Origin: GCA-002727735 sp036159515 | Lineage (GTDB): Bacteria > Bacteroidota > Bacteroidia > Flavobacteriales_D > Parvicellaceae | Direction of reading: 5' to 3' | DNA length: 64,000 nt | NCBI GenBank assembly: GCA_036159515.1 | Contig: JAYYEV010000002.1 | Span: forward strand, 1-64,000 | Part shown: one piece after another, positions 26,746 to 36,330 of the stretch | Layout: every line of letters starts with the position of its first letter | How positions within the stretch are numbered: position 1 is the stretch's first letter | Notes under the pieces: generated by a model | The model's input: the letters and a program-made list of their open reading frames with translations, nothing else | Told to the model about the DNA's origin: nothing | Databases searched by the model: none | Position numbers and translations under genes: made by a program

Positions 26746-29700
26746 ATGATACGTAAAATAATTCTAATAACCGTTTTTAACTGGTCATTACTTTTAAATG
26801 CACAGAACACATTCGTAGCTACTCTTTCTATGGGTGGCGATGATACTAATACAGGTACATTAACCTCCCCCTTTGCAACCGTAAATCAAGCATTGTCAGT
26901 AATGAGTGCTGGTGATACCTGCTTCATTCGTGAAGGTCATTACAGCGAAGAGGTGCTGATAGACGGAAAAAATAATATTGTGGTTATGCCTTATATGAAT
27001 GAATGGGTTGTTTTTGACGGAACAGAACCTATCCAATCTAATTGGACTATTCATTCAGGAAATATTTTTAAAACAGTATTGAGTAAACACATTTGGCAAT
27101 TATTTGTGGATCAACAAGAAATGGTAATGGCAAGGTGGCCCAATGGGAACTTTTCAGATAAGTCTATATACAACTGGAATTCTTGGGCAACAGGAATTGT
27201 TGATTCGGCTAACGGATTTCCAAATGGGTCTTACAATGGATTTGAATTAGTTGATTCCACAAAAAAGGATTTGGGGGCTACTGGACTTAACTTAACAGGT
27301 GCTATTGGTATCATGAATGTAGGATCTTTTAAAACCTTTAACAGAGAAATTACTTCACACAATGTTCAGGACAATTTCTTTAGCTACAATACTATCCCTA
27401 ACAATACGTATCGCGATAAACATCATCATTTTTTTGTTGAGGGCAAACTAGAATTATTAGATCAACCTAACGAATGGTTCTACGATACTACATCAAAAAC
27501 ACTGTATTTGTATCCTGATAACGGTCAAAACCCTAATGGAAGAAATATCGCTGGAAAAGTTCAAGATTATGCGATTACAATAACTAACTCTACAGACGTT
27601 TTAATAAAAAATATCTATTTTTTTGCAACTACTTTTTTTGCTAAAAGCTCAGATAATTTATTGATAGAGGGATGTCATTTTTCATTTCCTAACTGCTCTA
27701 AGAGGATGCTTAGAGAATTTGAGGTGGCTCCAAATGTGAGTTCGCTTGGACAATCTGGATCAGCTAACGAGGTACATAACAGCGTTGTTCGAAAGTGTTT
27801 ATTTGAGTATACCGATGGAGAAGCACTTAGAGTTTATGGAGATAGTAATGTAATAGAAAATTGTTACATGCAATACATTGATTACTCTGTTTCAGAGTTG
27901 CCATTTTTAATGGTTGGTGTTTATTTTAGTGGTGATGCAAACAAATTTTTGCACAACACCGTTCACGATGCCGCTGCTTCAGCGTTTTTAGCTCCGGGAA
28001 CAACCCCAGAGTTTGCCTTCAATGATGTTTGGTCTACAGGGGCACTACAATCAGATGGTTCCGTTTATCAAGGCACCTCCGCAACTGTGCAGAACTCCCA
28101 TATTCACCATAACTACATACACGACACTCCAAAATATGCTCTACGATTTGATGCGCCAGGAGGTGATCCAGGTCAAGCGGGACAATACGGAAACATGCAT
28201 CATAATATTGCTGTTCGAACTAATGGGATCATGGTGAAAGGAAATCATCATTATATATGTTATAATACTACATTTTCCAGCAATAAGAACGGCTTAATTA
28301 TTCTAGATGAAGATAACTCAAATGATAGTTCTTTCATATATAACAATTTTAGTGAAAAAATGAGTGCTCACAGAGCTAACCAAATACCCATTCCAGGATT
28401 AACATCAAGCAACTGGAATGGTTATGACAATCCTTCCGTTAATTTCTATAATTTAATGGATACTAATACCTACTTGCCCTTATCTAACTCTTCAATTGTT
28501 GATGCTGGAGTACCAATTTCAGCTATTAATCACCAAGCAGTTGGGGCAGCTCCTGATATTGGTGCTTTAGAGCTTGGAATCGTGCCTTGGCAAGCAGGAG
28601 TAGATTGGAGTCCTACATTTTACCCTTGGGTTCAAGGCTGTACAGATTCTACTTCTTGTCAATATAATCCTTTAGCTAATATAGATGATGGATCTTGTGG
28701 CTTTGCTAATAGCAATACAATTGCAATGACAGCTTGTGATTCATTAGTCTGGAATGGAATCAATTACTCTACATCGGGAATTTATAACCAAACTTTAACA
28801 AATGTATCGGGATGTGATAGTGTAGTCACATTGGATTTAGGTATTATTTCTGTGGATACTTCTGTCTTACATGCTATTTCTTCATCTACCTTAACAGCAT
28901 TGGCAACTAATGCTACTTATCAATGGATAGATTGTAATAATAACAATTCGCCAATTTCAGGTGAAATAAATCAGACTTTTTCACCAATCTCCAATGGTAA
29001 CTATGCGGTTTTAATAACTCAAAATGGATGTACAGCATCTTCAAATTGTTATCAAATTAATAATTTAATGAGTGTTTCTTTAAGCTCCACTTCCCCTATC
29101 TATTGCAATGGGAATACTACTGATGTTACTGCTGTAGCTGCTGGTGGAACTCTTCCATATTCCTATTCATGGTCCAATGGATTTTCAGGTTCAAATGTAA
29201 CTCTGTTTGCTGGTAATTATTCTTGTTTAGTGACTGATGCTAACGGATTTACTGTAACAGATTCTATCTCTATTTCAGAACCCACACCTATGGTAGTAAA
29301 TTACAACGTTGATCCATCCAATAATGTGGAATATCAAATACAAGGCGGAACGTCACCTTACACGGTAAGTATTTATGACGGCATATCTTCCAACTTGATA
29401 AGTTCTGCCAATTTTTCCTCAAACTATATTTTTCAAAATATCCCTTGCGGGGCTCAAATTTACGAAGCTAGTGATTCGAATAACTGTTATCAATTGTGCA
29501 ACAATATAACCAACTGCGAATTAATAGTACCCATTCCATTTTCTAACACAGTAAGTAATAATTCTCCTACATTAACTTCAGATGTTCAAGGAGCAACCTA
29601 TCAATGGTTAGATTGTAATAATAATTATTCTCCAATTTCGGGGGAGACAAATCAAAGCTTTACGGCTACTATAAATGGAGATTATGCTGTTGAGGTAACC

Positions 29701-30006
29701 AAATCAAATTGTACTGATATATCATCATGCGAAAATATTAGTAATGTTGGGGTGAATAGCAACTTTAAGACCAATTTTGTTTTATATCCTAATCCGAATA
29801 ATGGAAGTTTTATTTTAGAGGTATTTTCTCCCTTAGAGTCTGGCGAAATAATTATATACGATTTATCAGGAAAAGAGGTTTATTCAGATACTTGGAAAAG
29901 CACGCATGAAAAAAATATTGAATGTAGCCTTTCCACCGGATACTATCATATGCACCTAGTCAGTGCTAATAAAGTAGTGGCAATAAAAAAGATGATAATT
30001 CAATAA
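26746..30006 (+). CDS. Large secreted right-handed beta-helix protein with T9SS sorting domain
   Basis: 1086 residues from the ATG at 26746; an ATG at 26716 would add ten residues before the signal peptide MIRKIILITVF. The N-terminal two-thirds starts with GGDDTNTGTLTSPFATVNQAL, the usual opening of secreted parallel beta-helix (pectate lyase/chondroitinase B-like) proteins, and contains repeated helix rungs with Asn/Asp-rich turns (VIENCYM, HHNYIHDTP). Then come a CxDxxxCxYNPLANIDDGSC element, a CDSLVWNG domain, two similar domains carrying TYQW(I/L)DCNNN and SPISGE(I/T)NQ (about 720-780 and 955-1010) with a SprB-type domain between them, and the sorting domain (YPNPNNGSF). It is likely a cell-surface polysaccharide lyase or binding protein. 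I cannot name catalytic residues. Confidence 0.87.
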   Translation: MIRKIILITVFNWSLLLNAQNTFVATLSMGGDDTNTGTLTSPFATVNQALSVMSAGDTCFIREGHYSEEVLIDGKNNIVVMPYMNEWVVFDGTEPIQSNWTIHSGNIFKTVLSKHIWQLFVDQQEMVMARWPNGNFSDKSIYNWNSWATGIVDSANGFPNGSYNGFELVDSTKKDLGATGLNLTGAIGIMNVGSFKTFNREITSHNVQDNFFSYNTIPNNTYRDKHHHFFVEGKLELLDQPNEWFYDTTSKTLYLYPDNGQNPNGRNIAGKVQDYAITITNSTDVLIKNIYFFATTFFAKSSDNLLIEGCHFSFPNCSKRMLREFEVAPNVSSLGQSGSANEVHNSVVRKCLFEYTDGEALRVYGDSNVIENCYMQYIDYSVSELPFLMVGVYFSGDANKFLHNTVHDAAASAFLAPGTTPEFAFNDVWSTGALQSDGSVYQGTSATVQNSHIHHNYIHDTPKYALRFDAPGGDPGQAGQYGNMHHNIAVRTNGIMVKGNHHYICYNTTFSSNKNGLIILDEDNSNDSSFIYNNFSEKMSAHRANQIPIPGLTSSNWNGYDNPSVNFYNLMDTNTYLPLSNSSIVDAGVPISAINHQAVGAAPDIGALELGIVPWQAGVDWSPTFYPWVQGCTDSTSCQYNPLANIDDGSCGFANSNTIAMTACDSLVWNGINYSTSGIYNQTLTNVSGCDSVVTLDLGIISVDTSVLHAISSSTLTALATNATYQWIDCNNNNSPISGEINQTFSPISNGNYAVLITQNGCTASSNCYQINNLMSVSLSSTSPIYCNGNTTDVTAVAAGGTLPYSYSWSNGFSGSNVTLFAGNYSCLVTDANGFTVTDSISISEPTPMVVNYNVDPSNNVEYQIQGGTSPYTVSIYDGISSNLISSANFSSNYIFQNIPCGAQIYEASDSNNCYQLCNNITNCELIVPIPFSNTVSNNSPTLTSDVQGATYQWLDCNNNYSPISGETNQSFTATINGDYAVEVTKSNCTDISSCENISNVGVNSNFKTNFVLYPNPNNGSFILEVFSPLESGEIIIYDLSGKEVYSDTWKSTHEKNIECSLSTGYYHMHLVSANKVVAIKKMIIQ

Positions 30007-30011
30007 TAAAG

Positions 30012-30082
30012 AGGTCTCGATCGGATTCGAACCGATGTAGATGGTTTTGCAGACCACTGCCTAGCCACTCGGCCACGAGACC
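30012..30082 (-). tRNA. tRNA-Cys (anticodon GCA)
   Basis: A minus-strand cloverleaf of 71 nt with acceptor stem GGTCTCG/CGAGACC, D arm GGCCGAGTGGCTAGGC, anticodon loop CTGCAAA with GCA, and T arm CGGTTCGAATCCG. The discriminator is T (U), as expected for Cys. CCA is not encoded. Confidence 0.96.
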
Positions 30083-30130
30083 TAAATTCAAAGAACGAAC
30101 AAAATTACAATTTCCGATTAAATAAACAAT

Positions 30131-30481
30131 TTATTCTTCTACGATCACAGAAACATATTTCACATCCCCATCAATTGGCGGATTAATTTTTTTAATCTTC
30201 ACCCTACACTTTTCTACAGTGGAAAATTTTGCTTTTAATTGGGTAATGATGTTATAGGCAACGGTTTCAATCAATTTAAATGGTAATTCCATTTCGTGTA
30301 CTACAATATTTTTAACATCAACATAGTCTACTGTTTTTGTGAGGTTATCTTCTAAAGCCGCAGCTCTAAAATCACAAAACACATCGACATCAACAATATA
30401 GTTTCCTCCAATAATTTTTTCCTCTTCCAGACAGCCGTGATAGGAGTACGTTCTAATACCATGAACTTGAACTACATTCAT
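30131..30481 (-). CDS. folB: Dihydroneopterin aldolase
   Basis: A 116-residue cytoplasmic enzyme of folate biosynthesis that converts 7,8-dihydroneopterin to 6-hydroxymethyl-dihydropterin and glycolaldehyde. The N-terminal SYHGCLEEE corresponds to the conserved YGYHGV-x-EE segment (catalytic Glu), TVDYVDV supplies the conserved Tyr, LIETVA the pterin-binding Glu, and VKIKKINPPI the catalytic Lys. The length is normal for the family. Its ATG overlaps the gltX stop by 4 bp, so the two are translationally coupled. Confidence 0.93.
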   Translation of the reverse strand: MNVVQVHGIRTYSYHGCLEEEKIIGGNYIVDVDVFCDFRAAALEDNLTKTVDYVDVKNIVVHEMELPFKLIETVAYNIITQLKAKFSTVEKCRVKIKKINPPIDGDVKYVSVIVEE

Positions 30482-32025
30482 TGCACCTGCTTTTTGTTTT
30501 CGTAAAGTGAGGTGAAAAATTTGATTTTATTTTGATATCGATTCATTACCTCATCTTTTCCTAATAAAGATGCAATGGCAAAAACAGATGGCCCCATTCC
30601 TTTACCTGTTAAAATAAGTCTCATACAAGGTAAAACAGCCCCCATCCCCAACTCATTTTCAGTGGTGAAGGCTTTAAATGTATGCTCAATATTTTCTGTA
30701 GAAAAAACATCAATAAGATTAATTTTTTCAAATAGGCTGTTCATGATTTTACTAGTATTTTCTTTCCACTTTTTTCTAAATGTTTTTTCATCATAGTCAG
30801 CAGGGGACTCAAAAAAATAAATTTCGGAAAGTAACTCGTTAGCAAAAGTGGCTCTTTCTTTCATCAGTTCAATGACTCCTTCTAAATAGCTATCATCTAC
30901 ATTATAATTAATGAGGCTTTTCACTTCATTTACAAGTGTTTCATTAGGTTTTAATCGTAAATGCTGTTGATTATACCATTTGGTTTTCTCTGGATCAAAT
31001 TTTGCACCGCTTTTACCTACTCTTTCAAGTGAAAAATCATGAATCAACTCTTCTACATGATACAATTCTTTGGACGTACCGGGGTTCCAACCAAGGAATG
31101 CGAGCATATTAATACACGACTCAGGATAGTATCCTTTTTCCCTGTACCCAGATGAAACTTCTTTAGTTGTGGGATCTTGCCATTCTAATGGAAAAACAGG
31201 GAAACCTAGTCGATCACCGTCTCTTTTGCTGAGTTTTCCATTTCCATCAGGCTTTAAAATGAGAGGCAGATGTGCAAATTTGGGCATAATTTCTTCCCAA
31301 CCAAGATATTGATATAACAGTACATGAAGTGGAGCTGAAGGAAGCCATTCTTCACCTCTTATTACATGAGAAATTTGCATTAAATAGTCATCTACTACAT
31401 TAGCTAAGTGGTAAGTAGGCATGCCGTCACCTTTGAAAATGACTTTGTCATCCATATTATTGGTATTCACAATAACCCAACCTCTAATTTCATCATAAAA
31501 TCGGACATCATGATTTCTGGGCATCTTAATTCGAATGGTGTAGGGTTCTCCATTTTTAATCTTTTCATTCACCTCATCTTCAGAAAGGGTAATGGAATTT
31601 TTCATGGAGTTTCGAGTGATGGAATTGTATTGCCAATTGGGCATTTTTGCCTTTTTAGCCATTTCTCTCATCTGCTCTAACTCCTCTGCTGAGTCAAAGG
31701 CAAAATAGGCATGCCCTTTTTCTATTAAAAGATCTGCATATTGTTTGTATAAGTGTTTTCGTTCGGATTGTCGGTAAGGACCAAATTCACCTCCAATTCC
31801 TGGTCCTTCATCAATAGTTAGCCCACTCCATTTTAAAGATTCAATTATGTAATTTTCAGCTCCTTTTACGTATCTTGTTTGGTCGGTATCCTCTATTCTA
31901 AGAATAAATTTACCATGATGTTTTTTGGCAAATAGATAATTGTATAAAGCAGTTCTTACTCCCCCCATGTGAAGCGGTCCAGTGGGACTAGGCGCAAATC
32001 GTACTCTTGTTTCTTTAACACTCAT
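30478..32025 (-). CDS. gltX: Glutamyl-tRNA synthetase
   Basis: A 515-residue class I aminoacyl-tRNA synthetase. The HIGH-type motif is PLHMGG (H19, M20, G21, G22) after FAPSPTG, and the KMSKS-type motif is KLSKRDG near residue 265. The anticodon-binding region follows to the C-terminus. It charges tRNA-Glu with glutamate. A TATATTTG box lies 16 nt upstream of the ATG. It forms an operon with folB and lies near a tRNA-Cys gene. Confidence 0.97.
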   Translation of the reverse strand: MSVKETRVRFAPSPTGPLHMGGVRTALYNYLFAKKHHGKFILRIEDTDQTRYVKGAENYIIESLKWSGLTIDEGPGIGGEFGPYRQSERKHLYKQYADLLIEKGHAYFAFDSAEELEQMREMAKKAKMPNWQYNSITRNSMKNSITLSEDEVNEKIKNGEPYTIRIKMPRNHDVRFYDEIRGWVIVNTNNMDDKVIFKGDGMPTYHLANVVDDYLMQISHVIRGEEWLPSAPLHVLLYQYLGWEEIMPKFAHLPLILKPDGNGKLSKRDGDRLGFPVFPLEWQDPTTKEVSSGYREKGYYPESCINMLAFLGWNPGTSKELYHVEELIHDFSLERVGKSGAKFDPEKTKWYNQQHLRLKPNETLVNEVKSLINYNVDDSYLEGVIELMKERATFANELLSEIYFFESPADYDEKTFRKKWKENTSKIMNSLFEKINLIDVFSTENIEHTFKAFTTENELGMGAVLPCMRLILTGKGMGPSVFAIASLLGKDEVMNRYQNKIKFFTSLYENKKQVQ

Positions 32026-32041
32026 CCTAATAAAATTTTTG

Positions 32042-32049
32042 CAAATATA
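32042..32049 (-). promoter_or_regulatory. Putative -7 promoter box for gltX-folB
   Basis: The minus strand reads TATATTTG, a perfect TAnnTTTG match, 16 nt before the gltX ATG. It sits in the 48-bp gap behind the stop of the upstream OmpA-family gene. Confidence 0.5.
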
Positions 32050-32073
32050 TTTTTTATAAGAATAAAAAGGAAC

Positions 32074-35000
32074 TTATTCTTTTATATCATTGATCTGGAA
32101 TTCACATCTACGATTCTCTCTGTGCTCTGCTTCGGTGCAATCCTCATCCTGATAACAATTATTAACATAATTAGTTGATCCCATAGGCATATTAAAAGTT
32201 CGTTTCATACTCACTCCTTTGTAGGATAAATAGACTCTTACTCTCTGAGCTCTATTTTTACTCAATTTTAAATTATAATCTTGAGTTCCTCTGCAATCTG
32301 TATAACCATAAACGTTGCATGATCGAGTTTTGTGAATACGTAACCATCTAGCTAATTTATCTAATTGTTTTTTGGAATTTGGAGTAATTTCATGACTATC
32401 GAATTCAAAATAGATAGGTTCGATCATAAAATCTGACTTGGTCAGAGATAAATTATAATCTCGAGAAAGATCAATAATTTTAGGAACTACATCACCTATT
32501 TTCACCTTAATAATTTTAGGAAAGTAATTATCCTTTTCTAATTTAATGTAGTTGGTTGAATTTTTCTTAATGGACATTTCAAATAGGCCTTGATCATTAG
32601 AGTATGTAATGTTTTTAAGGTTAGTTATTGAATCCGTCAATGTGATTTTAACAAAACTGAGTGGTTCTCTATTTTCTGCATCAACTACTAAGCCAATAGT
32701 AGGTGTTCCCTTGATACTTAGTTTAAGTACGATGTCGTTATTTTTCTTCCAGAATTTACCAGTATGAATATTCTCAATCGCCTCCAAACCTCCTTCACTG
32801 GCGTATAATTCATAATCTGTGTCAGTTCTTAATTCAAAGTAGAATCTACCTAAGCTATCTGTTACTGCTTTGGATTCAATTTTTCCGTCACGGTCAATTA
32901 ATTCAACGGTAATATTTTCTGCAACGCTATCATTTGAGTAAATAACTACACCATTTGCATCAGTGTATATTCGATGTAAAATAATGTCGTGTAATTCATG
33001 AGTATTAAAATTAGCATCTATATTAACCGTAGTAGTACCTCTTAATTTTTTCTTTTTCCCATCCATGTATAGTAATGAGTCATTGTATAATGGAAATTGA
33101 AAAAAACCATTTTTATCAGAGTAAATGGTAAAATACTTTGAATCAAAGCCACTTTCAGCGGCTACAACAACTTCGTCTACAATTCTACTAGTATCTTTCA
33201 AATAAGTATAACCTTGTACGGTAACATGATTTTTTAGATAAATATCTTTTTTCTTTACACTCCCCCAATGTTCGTCCACGATGAGAGTGGTGTCTTTTGC
33301 CATCCCATAATTTGTTGCTATAAGTCTGTAGTTATTTAGTGTAGTCATTGATAGTTCATAATAGCCGTCCTTTTTTGTGGTAACTCGTTCCACTTCAATA
33401 TTATTAGAATCTAAAAGTCTCACCATCGCATTTTCTGAAGGCATTCCGTTGGTGTCATACACTACACCATTAATTATGGCAGTATTATTAATGATTTTAA
33501 TTGTGATAATGGAATCAGTCTTGTATTGGGGTGTGATTTTCAGTTTAAGTGATCCCACTTTATTGTCTTTCTGTGCTAAAATGTAAAAGTCTTTCAAATC
33601 TTTAGTATCGATTTGAAAAAAGCCATCTTCTCTAGAAAATACAGTAGTAAAAAGCTCATCCTTATTGTTGGTGAACTGCATTTTAGCTCCACCTACTTTA
33701 TCATTATTTTCATCCACTACATATCCTTGAATGGTGGTTGCTGTATCTAAGTAGATGTCTTTTTTTTCATTTCTAAATAATTGGTAATCCGCATCTACCT
33801 GAATGCATCCAGACATACCCATTTTGGTAGCGCAAATTTCATAAGATTTTCCTCTTTCAAGAGAGAATCGATATTTACCGTTAACACCAGTGGTAGTTTG
33901 ACTTAGTTCGAAACTATTGTTATTTAAAATCCGGACAAAACTATTTTTCAATATGCTGCTGTCTTTTAGTGACTTTATATACCCTTTTACATAGGGTTCA
34001 ATAGGGATCATATGAGCAAAATAAATGTCTTCATCACCAGTACCATTAGACCTGTCTGAATTTAAAATGGCTACACTTTCATCAAAAGGATGTAAAACAA
34101 AGTGAATATCATCACCACTAGAATTAACCGGATATGGAAGGTGAGTTACCCCGAAAACGCTATCATCCACAATTTTACATTTAAAAATATCAGCCTTTCC
34201 GTATCCAGGCCACCCGTTTGAAGAGAAAAACAACACACTATCATCATAAATTCTTGGTGATTCTTCATCAAAAGGACTATTTACAAGTGGTCCAAGGTTA
34301 ATGGCTCGTCCCCATCTTCCAGACTGTTTTTGGTGCGACATATATATATCAGTTCCGCCATACCCTCTTCTTTTGTCACTAACAAAATAGATGGTTTTTC
34401 CATCATCGGTTACACTAACTTCTCCTGAACCGTATGTACTAGGTAAGAATAATACTGGAATCTTCCTACGTTTAATCAAAATGGGCTTTTTTTTGTGGTG
34501 TTTCCCTTTGAATAACATGGGGTTCATGGAAGTGTTAGGATTCCAATTATTTGTAATAGGGTGCCTAGTGTAGAACACTTGATCTTTGTTAAAACTTTGG
34601 TCATAACTGGTGATATTAAAACCTTTGTGAGTAACATATAATCTTGCCGTATCGTAAGATTCAATTGGTATGATATCTCGATAATCATGAAATAACTTTG
34701 AAACATCAAGTGGCATTTTGTATAGGTATGTCCTTGGACTTATTACCGTTCCGTAAGCCAAAGATTTTTCTAGAGTTTGCAAAAAGTCTTTCTTCTCTTT
34801 GGGACTTAAAGAATCATTGTTTTCAATTAAATTTATATTTCTACCACCGTAAATATCCTCATCACCTTTTTCAATTATAAAATAAATCCCTTCATCATAA
34901 AATGAGGGTGAAAATTCTGCTGCAGGTGTATTTAAAGATTTAAATTCTGCTAGTTTTTTGAAAAATTTAATAGTATCCCATTTTTTTAGTGAATCAATAG

Positions 35001-35370
35001 ACTGAATTAGTAATGGTAAGTATGGATTAGTAGAGTCACGAATCAGCAGGGGGGTTAATGCTTTCTGAGCTAAAGTATATCTACCTGTACTTTTTAGCGC
35101 ATCAGCATAATGAAATAATAATTGTAAATTGTTAGTATCCTTTTTTAGTGCGGATTCGAATAACGGAACTGCTTTTTCAAATTGATTATTAATATAATAG
35201 CAATATGCAAACTGTTTTAACTGCTTATTGGTTAATGAATCTTCTTTGCTGTATAGATCTGCGGCTAGCTCGTATTCAAAATTTGAATACATGATATCTG
35301 CTAACTTCGATTGCCCAAAACTAATGGTGTAGCAAAAGAGTAATATAAATGATATAAATAATTTATTCAT
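32074..35370 (-). CDS. OmpA-family protein with TPR, PD40 propeller and carboxypeptidase-like repeats (PorE-like architecture)
   Basis: A 1098-residue protein: signal peptide (1-19), TPR region (about 20-115), WD40-like PD40 propeller (about 140-460, with motifs IYFVSDKRRGYGGTDIY and VLFFSSNGWPGYGKADIF), about five CarboxypepD_reg-like repeats (about 470-960; typical 'G.V.D.NG.P..NA.V.L' and 'T..DG.Y'), and a C-terminal OmpA domain (about 970-1090; FEFDSHEITPNS, GYTDCRGTQDYNLKLSKNRAQ). TPR-PD40-regulatory-OmpA order is that of PorE of the type IX system, which anchors the machinery to peptidoglycan. PorP/SprF lies 11 bp upstream in the same operon, as is typical of these clusters. Confidence 0.9.
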   Translation of the reverse strand: MNKLFISFILLFCYTISFGQSKLADIMYSNFEYELAADLYSKEDSLTNKQLKQFAYCYYINNQFEKAVPLFESALKKDTNNLQLLFHYADALKSTGRYTLAQKALTPLLIRDSTNPYLPLLIQSIDSLKKWDTIKFFKKLAEFKSLNTPAAEFSPSFYDEGIYFIIEKGDEDIYGGRNINLIENNDSLSPKEKKDFLQTLEKSLAYGTVISPRTYLYKMPLDVSKLFHDYRDIIPIESYDTARLYVTHKGFNITSYDQSFNKDQVFYTRHPITNNWNPNTSMNPMLFKGKHHKKKPILIKRRKIPVLFLPSTYGSGEVSVTDDGKTIYFVSDKRRGYGGTDIYMSHQKQSGRWGRAINLGPLVNSPFDEESPRIYDDSVLFFSSNGWPGYGKADIFKCKIVDDSVFGVTHLPYPVNSSGDDIHFVLHPFDESVAILNSDRSNGTGDEDIYFAHMIPIEPYVKGYIKSLKDSSILKNSFVRILNNNSFELSQTTTGVNGKYRFSLERGKSYEICATKMGMSGCIQVDADYQLFRNEKKDIYLDTATTIQGYVVDENNDKVGGAKMQFTNNKDELFTTVFSREDGFFQIDTKDLKDFYILAQKDNKVGSLKLKITPQYKTDSIITIKIINNTAIINGVVYDTNGMPSENAMVRLLDSNNIEVERVTTKKDGYYELSMTTLNNYRLIATNYGMAKDTTLIVDEHWGSVKKKDIYLKNHVTVQGYTYLKDTSRIVDEVVVAAESGFDSKYFTIYSDKNGFFQFPLYNDSLLYMDGKKKKLRGTTTVNIDANFNTHELHDIILHRIYTDANGVVIYSNDSVAENITVELIDRDGKIESKAVTDSLGRFYFELRTDTDYELYASEGGLEAIENIHTGKFWKKNNDIVLKLSIKGTPTIGLVVDAENREPLSFVKITLTDSITNLKNITYSNDQGLFEMSIKKNSTNYIKLEKDNYFPKIIKVKIGDVVPKIIDLSRDYNLSLTKSDFMIEPIYFEFDSHEITPNSKKQLDKLARWLRIHKTRSCNVYGYTDCRGTQDYNLKLSKNRAQRVRVYLSYKGVSMKRTFNMPMGSTNYVNNCYQDEDCTEAEHRENRRCEFQINDIKE

Positions 35371-35381
35371 TCAGTTTATCG

Positions 35382-36329
35382 TTAACTATCTGCGCTGTAT
35401 CCTGAATAAATTCTATTTCTTTTTTTCCAGGGTGTTTTTGCATTATCACCTCTGTTTAGCTTTATGCCTAAGAAGACTTCATGTGTCCCATCATTGTAGG
35501 TTTTGATATCTGAGATGCCAATATCATAAGTATATCCAAACATAATATTGCCAATTTCAATTCCTCCCATGACAGCTACCGCATCTTGATGACGGTATGA
35601 AGTTCCTATCCAATACACATCTTTTAAGGTTATTTTTAAATTCCCATCAAATTGAATGGGTGTGTTTGACATATACCTGAAAATAGTGGAGGGTTGGACA
35701 TCTACAAGAGCACCAACTTTAAAATTGTATCCAGCATGTGCATAAAACACACGTTCTAAAGAGTTGTTTACAGGCGTTGTAAGTGCATTAAGGTTTGATT
35801 TATTTTCTAATAAGTTAAAACCTGAAATGCCAATAAAATGCCTGTCTCCTTTCCAGAGTATTCCAAAGTTGGCATCAGCTATCACATGACTTACACTATT
35901 TATTACAGCTATGTCACCAGGAACTTGAGTAATTAGCTTATCTCTATCAATAGAAAATTGAGTGATAGAACCAGACAATCCAAATGATAATTTGGATAAT
36001 TTTCCAGTTTTAACGTGATATGCAAATGAAGTACTAAGTCCTGTTCTTTTAGATGGTCCTGAAGCGTCATTGAACAAGTGAATTCCTCCTCCAGTATGTT
36101 GACCAAGAAAACCATGAAGCATTAGATTCTGAGTTACAGGAGCTTCGTCAATTCCTAGCCATTGCCTTCTTACATTAAGAGATAATGGAGAGTAATTTTT
36201 AGATCCGGCTACAGCTGGATTTATAGCAAAATCGTTGTAAAGATATTGACTGTTCAGTGCCGTCTGTTGTGCCTTGGTATTAGACGCGAATAGCAAGCAA
36301 ATTCCAAAAAGTATTAATGTCTTTTTCAT
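35382..36329 (-). CDS. PorP/SprF-family type IX secretion outer membrane protein
   Basis: A 315-residue protein with a signal peptide (1-20, NTKAQQ). It opens with NSQYLYNDFAINPAVAGSKNY, the hallmark start of the PorP/SprF family, followed by a beta-barrel-like body and an end region containing FGYTYDIGIS. Members form outer membrane beta-barrels associated with export or attachment of type B T9SS cargo. It sits between the adhesin-like gene (1 bp upstream) and the OmpA/TPR protein, the standard three-gene cargo-specific T9SS cluster. SprF paralogues are usually dedicated to the neighbouring large adhesin. Confidence 0.93.
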   Translation of the reverse strand: MKKTLILFGICLLFASNTKAQQTALNSQYLYNDFAINPAVAGSKNYSPLSLNVRRQWLGIDEAPVTQNLMLHGFLGQHTGGGIHLFNDASGPSKRTGLSTSFAYHVKTGKLSKLSFGLSGSITQFSIDRDKLITQVPGDIAVINSVSHVIADANFGILWKGDRHFIGISGFNLLENKSNLNALTTPVNNSLERVFYAHAGYNFKVGALVDVQPSTIFRYMSNTPIQFDGNLKITLKDVYWIGTSYRHQDAVAVMGGIEIGNIMFGYTYDIGISDIKTYNDGTHEVFLGIKLNRGDNAKTPWKKRNRIYSGYSADS

Positions 36330-36330
36330 T

